From Coriobacteriaceae bacterium (GTDB lineage: Bacteria > Actinomycetota > Coriobacteriia > Anaerosomatales > D1FN1-002), in the NCBI GenBank assembly GCA_013824215.1, contig PNNM01000045.1, positions 1 to 8,355 of the forward strand: a DNA stretch of 8,355 nt. Direction: 5' to 3'. The position numbers were made by a program, and so were the translations under genes. This document shows, one piece after another, positions 5,820-8,355 of this stretch (within the stretch, counting starts at the first letter, position 1; each line of letters starts with the position of its first letter). The notes under the pieces were generated by a model. It was not told the DNA's origin. It searched no databases and was given only the letters and a program-made list of their open reading frames with translations.

Positions 5820-7640
5820 GTGGACGAAATGGTCTTCGGCCGCAGGTACCGGGTGACCGAGAAGATCGGCGCCGGTGGCATGGCCGACGTCTACAAGGCC
5901 GTCGACGAGACCCTCGGCCGCACCGTGGCGGTCAAGGTCCTCAACCCCCGCTACGCCCAGGCCGCGGACTTCATCGACCGCTTCCGCCGTGAGGCGCAGG
6001 CCGCGGCGAACCTCTCGCACCCCGGCATCGGCAACGTCTACGATTCCGGCAGCGAGGGCGACACCTACTACATCGTCATGGAGTACGTGAGCGGCATCGA
6101 TCTCAAGGCGCTGGTCAAGAGGGATGGCCCGCTCGACCCGGTCAAGGCCGCCAACTACGCCGAGCAGGTCTGCGCGGCGCTCGCCGCGGCTCACGGCTAC
6201 GACGTCATCCACCGCGACATCAAGCCGCAGAACATCCTGCTCCAGCCGGACGGGCGCGTGCGCGTCATGGATTTCGGCATCGCCCGCGTCACCGACGGCG
6301 ACGACCTCACGCACACCGGCTCCGTGCTCGGCACGGCCCAGTACGTGAGTCCCGAGCAGGCGCAGGGCCGCCCGCTCACGCCCGGCTCGGACCTGTACTC
6401 GCTCGGCTGCGTGCTCTACGAGATGCTGACCGGCCGGCCGCCGTTCGACGGCGACTCGCCGGTGGCCATCGCGCTCAAGCAGGTCAACGAGCGACCGGTG
6501 CCTCCGGGCCAGATCGACCCGCGCGTCCCCCGGCCGCTCGAAGCGATCGTGATGCGGGCGCTCGAGAAGGATCCGTCGCGACGCTACACCTCGGCCGACG
6601 AGATGCGGCGCGAGTTGAAGCTGTTCGCCGAGAGCGGGGCTGTGGCCGCCGAGGCCGCGCCGATGGGCGACACGTCCGTGATGCCGGTGGTCAAGCGGAG
6701 CGGCGGCGCCCCTCGTCCCGCGCCGCACGCGCCTCCCCGACGGCGCCGGCCGCTGTGGCCGCTGCTCGTCAGCATCTCGGTCGTCGTGGCCGTGGGCCTG
6801 GCCGTCGCATGGGCGCTCGGGCTGTTCGGTGGCTCCGTGGAGGTCCCCGACGTGCGAGGGATGACGCTCGAAGAGGCCTCGAACACGATCATCGGGACCG
6901 GGCTGCTCGTCGGCGATGTCACCGAGGTGTACAGCTCGGACGTGCCCGAGGGCAAGGTGATCGAGCAGTCGCCGGCGGCGGCCGAGCGCGTCGAGATGAA
7001 CTGGCCGGTCACTCTCGTCATCAGCAGGGGTGAGGAGAGCGTGCTGGTCCCCGATGTCACCGGCATGTCCGAGTCCGAGGCGTTCTCGACGTTGCGCAAA
7101 GCGGGGCTCTACATCGACGGCGTCCGGCGCGAGTACAGCCGCACCATCGCCAAGGGCCTCGCCATCACCACCGAGCCGACCGCGGGCATCTCCGTGGCCA
7201 AGGGCGGCAACATCATCCTCGTCGTCTCCGACGGCATCGAGACCAAGGCGTTGCCGAGTGTGGTCGGAAAGTCGCAGAAGGACGCCAAGGCCGAACTCGA
7301 GGCGGCGGGCTTCAAGGTCAAGCAGGTCGACGAGTACAGCGACAAGGTCAAGAAGGGCTTCGTCATCAGCCAGGACCCCGACGGCGGACTCATCTCCCAG
7401 ACCGGATCGACCGTGACCATCCATGTCTCCAAGGGACCCGAGAGCGTGGAGATTCCCGACGTGACGACACTGTCCGAGGCCGAGGCGACCGCCAAACTCG
7501 AAGCGCTCGGCTTCGCGGTGCTCGTCAACCAGATACCCAGCGCCGATGTCGGCAAGGTGGTCACGCAGGACCCGGCAGGCGGCTCGATCGGCAAGCTCGG
7601 GGACACCATCACCATCTGGGTGGGCGTCGCCAGCCCGTAG
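5820..7640 (+). CDS. pknB: PknB-like receptor Ser/Thr kinase with four PASTA domains
   Basis: 606 residues. The Hanks-type kinase domain (about 10-270) is complete: glycine loop GAGGMADV (17-24), VAVK with Lys39, αC Glu58, catalytic HRD (131-133), KPQN (135-138), DFG (151-153) and GTAQYVSPEQ (171-180). Thr164 and Thr166 sit where M. tuberculosis PknB autophosphorylates (Thr171/Thr173); the loop is about two residues shorter. A Pro/Arg-rich juxtamembrane stretch leads to one helix (about 312-334), then four extracellular PASTA repeats at about 340-404, 407-471, 475-538 and 542-603. PASTA domains bind muropeptides or lipid II, and the kinase phosphorylates wall-synthesis and division factors, FHA proteins and itself; the PP2C gene upstream is its natural opponent. 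The third PASTA is unusually lysine-rich. GTG 5820 is chosen because GGGAGA lies six bases upstream; ATG 5829 would remove only three residues. The size and repeat number match mycobacterial PknB. Confidence 0.96.
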   Translation: MDEMVFGRRYRVTEKIGAGGMADVYKAVDETLGRTVAVKVLNPRYAQAADFIDRFRREAQAAANLSHPGIGNVYDSGSEGDTYYIVMEYVSGIDLKALVKRDGPLDPVKAANYAEQVCAALAAAHGYDVIHRDIKPQNILLQPDGRVRVMDFGIARVTDGDDLTHTGSVLGTAQYVSPEQAQGRPLTPGSDLYSLGCVLYEMLTGRPPFDGDSPVAIALKQVNERPVPPGQIDPRVPRPLEAIVMRALEKDPSRRYTSADEMRRELKLFAESGAVAAEAAPMGDTSVMPVVKRSGGAPRPAPHAPPRRRRPLWPLLVSISVVVAVGLAVAWALGLFGGSVEVPDVRGMTLEEASNTIIGTGLLVGDVTEVYSSDVPEGKVIEQSPAAAERVEMNWPVTLVISRGEESVLVPDVTGMSESEAFSTLRKAGLYIDGVRREYSRTIAKGLAITTEPTAGISVAKGGNIILVVSDGIETKALPSVVGKSQKDAKAELEAAGFKVKQVDEYSDKVKKGFVISQDPDGGLISQTGSTVTIHVSKGPESVEIPDVTTLSEAEATAKLEALGFAVLVNQIPSADVGKVVTQDPAGGSIGKLGDTITIWVGVASP

Positions 7641-7663
7641 GGCCCGGCCACACGGCACTCCCC

Positions 7664-7692
7664 TTGTCTCCGGCCTCGTCGCGCCGTATCGT
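7664..7692 (+). promoter_or_regulatory. Candidate sigma70-type promoter for the toxin-antitoxin pair
   Basis: TTGTCT (7664-7669) and TATCGT (7687-7692) each match four of six consensus positions and are 17 bases apart, the ideal spacing. A start would fall near 7699, about 68 bases before the antitoxin ATG. It lies in the 126-base gap after pknB, where no convincing rho-independent terminator is visible, so read-through from pknB is also possible. Confidence 0.45.
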
Positions 7693-7695
7693 ATG

Positions 7696-7719
7696 GTTAC
7701 ACACTCGCGTTACACACTC
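7696..7719 (+). repeat. Tandem 11-bp direct repeat, possible antitoxin operator
   Basis: GTTACACACTC occurs exactly at 7696-7706 and again at 7709-7719, a 13-base period with a 2-base gap. The repeat overlaps the expected transcription start of the downstream pair. Ribbon-helix-helix antitoxins commonly bind tandem or inverted short sites at their own promoters, so an operator role is a reasonable inference; the repeat itself is seen directly. Confidence 0.5.
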
Positions 7720-7766
7720 CCGGGTTTCGTTCCGGGTAAGCCACAGGTGAGGACAGGTGACCCAAG

Positions 7767-8033
7767 ATGGGGCGCATGGTGAGGAAGCAGGTAGTTCTGA
7801 GCGAACGGCTCGAGCGCGCGCTCGCGGACAAGGCCACCGAACTCGGCGTCTCGCAGTCCGAGGTCGTGCGCTTGGCGGTCGAGCGCTTCATCGAGGACCT
7901 CGAACGCGATCGGCGCATGCGGGCGTGGGAGGGATTCGAGCGCCTCGCCGACGAGGCGATCGCTCGGGGCGTCGGTAGCGGAGGACGGAAGTGGACGCGC
8001 GAGGAACTGCATGAACGTCCTGGTCGACACTAA
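7767..8033 (+). CDS. Ribbon-helix-helix (CopG-like) antitoxin of a VapBC-type pair
   Basis: 88 residues. The N-terminal part has the ribbon-helix-helix pattern: a short beta strand (VRKQVVLS, about 5-12), a first helix (ERLERALADKATELG), a turn at VSQSEVV and a second helix (VRLAVERFIEDLERDR). Two such chains would form a DNA-binding dimer that represses its own promoter. The charged C-terminal tail (about 49-88, ending RKWTREELHERPGRH) is where such antitoxins wrap around their toxin. ATG 7767 has AGGTGA at 7755-7760, six bases upstream; ATG 7776 is an alternative that loses three residues. The 3' end overlaps the PIN-domain toxin by 23 bases, the usual coupled antitoxin-first order. The family call is good; the exact antitoxin subfamily is not certain. 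Confidence 0.85.
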   Translation: MGRMVRKQVVLSERLERALADKATELGVSQSEVVRLAVERFIEDLERDRRMRAWEGFERLADEAIARGVGSGGRKWTREELHERPGRH

Positions 8034-8355
8034 CATCCTCGTCTATCGCCAGGACTGCTCCGAACCGGCGAAACGACGGGTCGCGGGCCAGACACTCCGC
8101 GCGCTCTTCCGCGCCGGTGCGGCCGCCGCTACACCTCAGGTGCTCGCCGAGTACTCCGTGACGGTCCGTCGCAAGTGGCCGGAACGCCTCGACCGCGCGA
8201 CCATCGTCGCCGAGATCGAGTTCCTCGTCGCGGCCTGCGACGTCCTACCGCTGGACGCCACCGTTTCGATCGCGGCCGCACATGCCTCGGCCAGGTACGA
8301 CATGCACTTCTATGACGCGCAGATCTGGGCTGCAGCCAAGGTGCACGGTGTCCCC
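8011..8355 (+). CDS. vapC: PIN-domain ribonuclease toxin, VapC-like (3' end outside window)
   Basis: 115 residues are visible and the frame is still open at the window edge; VapC toxins are usually 120-140 residues, so little is missing. The PIN-domain acidic residues are in place: Asp6 in LVDTNILVY, Glu47 in PQVLAEYSV, and Asp102 in HFYDAQIWAAA, which together hold the metal ion for RNA cleavage. A fourth acidic residue, if present, would lie near or beyond the end. VapC proteins cut tRNA or rRNA and stop growth when the antitoxin is lost. ATG 8011 has GAGGA at 8001-8005, five bases upstream, inside the antitoxin gene; the 23-base overlap points to coupled translation. The bases are slightly less GC-biased than the upstream cluster, in line with an accessory module, but the stretch is too short to prove transfer. 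Confidence 0.88.
   Translation, partial: MNVLVDTNILVYRQDCSEPAKRRVAGQTLRALFRAGAAAATPQVLAEYSVTVRRKWPERLDRATIVAEIEFLVAACDVLPLDATVSIAAAHASARYDMHFYDAQIWAAAKVHGVP

Noticed and set aside
4572..7658. 1028-codon open frame on the minus strand
   Set aside because: It lies antisense to the SEDS-PBP and pknB genes, whose proteins carry complete family motifs. Its translation is Arg/His/Asp-rich without recognisable domains, the usual shadow of high-GC coding DNA with few stop codons in the complementary frame.
7641..7690. Rho-independent terminator after pknB
   Set aside because: Only short CCGG-type self-complementarity is present, with no stable stem followed by a T run, so I do not call one.

Overview
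The window is very GC-rich, has strong GC bias at third codon positions and frequent GTG starts, and carries the actinobacterial peptidoglycan/phospho-signalling cluster known in Mycobacterium tuberculosis as fhaA-fhaB-pstP-rodA-pbpA-pknA-pknB. This points to an actinobacterium. The compact gene versions and the changed layout suggest a lineage outside the mycobacteria/streptomycetes, possibly Coriobacteriia-like; that placement is inference. All genes are on the + strand.

Layout: (1) 2-787, the C-terminal part of a multi-pass membrane protein whose N-terminus lies before the window. (2) 784-1473, FhaA-like protein (DUF3662 plus FHA). (3) 1481-1897, FhaB-like membrane-anchored FHA protein. 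(4) 1894-2991, PstP-like PP2C phosphatase with one transmembrane helix. (5) 3004-5739, a single 911-residue chain joining a complete RodA/FtsW (SEDS) glycosyltransferase to a complete PbpA-type class B transpeptidase. (6) 5820-7640, PknB-like Ser/Thr kinase with four PASTA domains. (7) 7767-8033 and 8011-8355 (cut by the window end), a ribbon-helix-helix antitoxin and PIN-domain toxin pair of the VapBC type.

Genes 1-5 are packed with 4-base overlaps or gaps of 7-12 bases and are probably one transcription unit. pknB follows an 80-base leader that holds a GC hairpin and may have its own promoter. The proposed circuit, from knowledge of the families: PknB senses peptidoglycan fragments or lipid II through its PASTA domains and phosphorylates cell-wall factors, PstP reverses this, the FHA proteins read phosphothreonines, and the SEDS-PBP chain polymerises and crosslinks glycan. 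No separate pknA lies between the transpeptidase and pknB.

The most notable item is the SEDS-PBP fusion, which hard-wires the two halves of the elongation synthase at 1:1. The toxin-antitoxin module downstream looks accessory; its 126-base upstream region carries a plausible promoter, an 11-bp direct repeat at the expected transcription start, and a tandem SD-like repeat. There is no gene-free stretch over 300 bases, and I saw no RNA gene, insertion sequence or CRISPR array.
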